DNA from: an uncultured Spirochaetaceae bacterium
GTDB lineage: Bacteria > Spirochaetota > Spirochaetia > SZUA-6 > Bin103
Direction of reading: 5' to 3'
DNA length: 6,546 nucleotides
Assembly: GCA_913043885.1 (NCBI GenBank)
Contig: CAJWOB010000152.1
Span: 1 to 6,546 of the forward strand
This document shows positions 6,348 through 6,546 of the stretch, piece after piece. Positions within the stretch are counted from its first letter, which is position 1; the number at the start of each line of letters is the position of its first letter. Made by a program: the position numbers and the translations under genes. A model generated the notes under the pieces. It made no database searches. It was given only the letters and a program-made list of their open reading frames with translations, and was not told where the DNA came from.

Positions 6348-6440
6348 TCAGCGGTCCCAGGGATAGGTGTAGGTGGGCGTATTGGCGAATCGCTTCTGAC
6401 CGAGGATCAGCCGCCCGCCGGCGCCGGGGGCGAGCGCGCC
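6348..6440 (-). CDS. C-terminal end of an unidentified protein, cut at the right-hand junction
   Basis: Read on the minus strand, this frame ends in GGRLILGQKRFANTPTYTYPWDR and a TGA stop (6350-6348), 41 bases before the propeller start. The ordered, aromatic-rich ending and its position in the operon suggest a genuine gene tail rather than a shadow. I do not recognise the family. The frame continues upstream but meets TAG at 6509-6507. From about 6442 onward the opposite strand encodes a GalU piece, so the true coding part probably ends somewhere between 6411 and 6441 and the rest of the gene is missing. If real, it would be the gene immediately before the propeller gene in the same transcription unit. 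Confidence 0.5.
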   Translation of the reverse strand, partial: GALAPGAGGRLILGQKRFANTPTYTYPWDR

Positions 6441-6441
6441 G

Positions 6442-6546
6442 ATGCGCGCGGTGGTGGAAAAGCCCAAGCCCGCCGACGCGCCCTCCAACCTGTCGGTGGT
6501 GGGCCGCTATGTGCTGCCCGCGGGCATCATGGGCGGGGCGCCGAAG
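6442..6546 (+). CDS. galU: Fragment of UTP-glucose-1-phosphate uridylyltransferase (GalU), 5' part missing
   Basis: The plus strand encodes 35 residues to the window edge, including MRAVVEKPKPADAPSNLSVV and then GRYVLPAGI. The pattern VVEKPkp-xxAPSNLxxVGRYvL is a hallmark of bacterial GalU, which makes UDP-glucose from UTP and glucose 1-phosphate. In full-length GalU (about 280-300 residues) this motif lies past the middle, so the N-terminal nucleotide-binding half should lie to the left. It is not there: the frame has a TGA at 6397-6399, and the space is held by minus-strand genes. The ATG at 6442 is therefore an internal codon or chance, not a real start. It is the only plus-strand coding signal in the window. 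It may reflect a rearrangement breakpoint or a chimeric contig end. The rest of the gene may continue beyond the right edge. Confidence 0.65.
   Translation, partial: MRAVVEKPKPADAPSNLSVVGRYVLPAGIMGGAPK

Noticed and set aside
5491..6366. A 291-codon plus-strand open frame opposite the propeller gene
   Set aside because: Antisense to a complete gene with strong ribosome site and Asp-box motifs; the translation has no recognisable domain.

Overview
This is GC-rich bacterial DNA carrying one co-directional gene cluster, all read on the minus strand. I cannot fix the species. The gene mix (an S1-family sulfatase, a PhyH-type oxygenase, an Asp-box beta-propeller protein with a C-terminal beta-sandwich, an LplB-type sugar-transport permease) is common in environmental heterotrophs such as Poribacteria, Chloroflexota, Planctomycetota and related metagenome-derived lineages. 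That is a content-based guess, not a phylogenetic result.

In transcription order (high to low coordinate) the window holds: the last codons of an unidentified gene (stop at 6348); an Asp-box beta-propeller, possibly glycosidase-like, protein (6306-4921); a 152-base spacer rich in CGGATAG inverted repeats; a medium-chain dehydrogenase lacking the usual zinc ligands (4768-3779); a phytanoyl-CoA dioxygenase-like Fe(II)/2-oxoglutarate oxygenase (3772-2921); a formylglycine-dependent sulfatase overlapping it by 8 bases (about 2928-1444); a class V PLP aminotransferase-fold enzyme (1432-251); and the N-terminus of an LplB-type ABC permease (201 to the left edge). The four central enzymes are packed with gaps of 6, -8 and 11 bases, so they are very likely one translationally coupled transcription unit.

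The best functional reading is a catabolic module for a sulfated, probably carbohydrate-derived organic compound. The permease would bring in a saccharide, the sulfatase remove sulfate, the dehydrogenase and oxygenase oxidise the released compound, and the PLP enzyme act on an amino or sulfur-containing group. The propeller protein may bind or cleave glycans. The substrate is unknown and the pathway is inference from gene order.

Two places need care. First, the sulfatase has no ATG, GTG or TTG that preserves its metal-binding N-terminus; the most credible start is a CTG inside the end of the oxygenase gene. Second, the right end (about 6400-6546) joins the tail of a minus-strand gene to an internal piece of a plus-strand UTP-glucose-1-phosphate uridylyltransferase (GalU). 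Both genes are cut at the same place, which points to a rearrangement breakpoint or a chimeric assembly end. I see no tRNA, rRNA, CRISPR array, transposase or phage gene.
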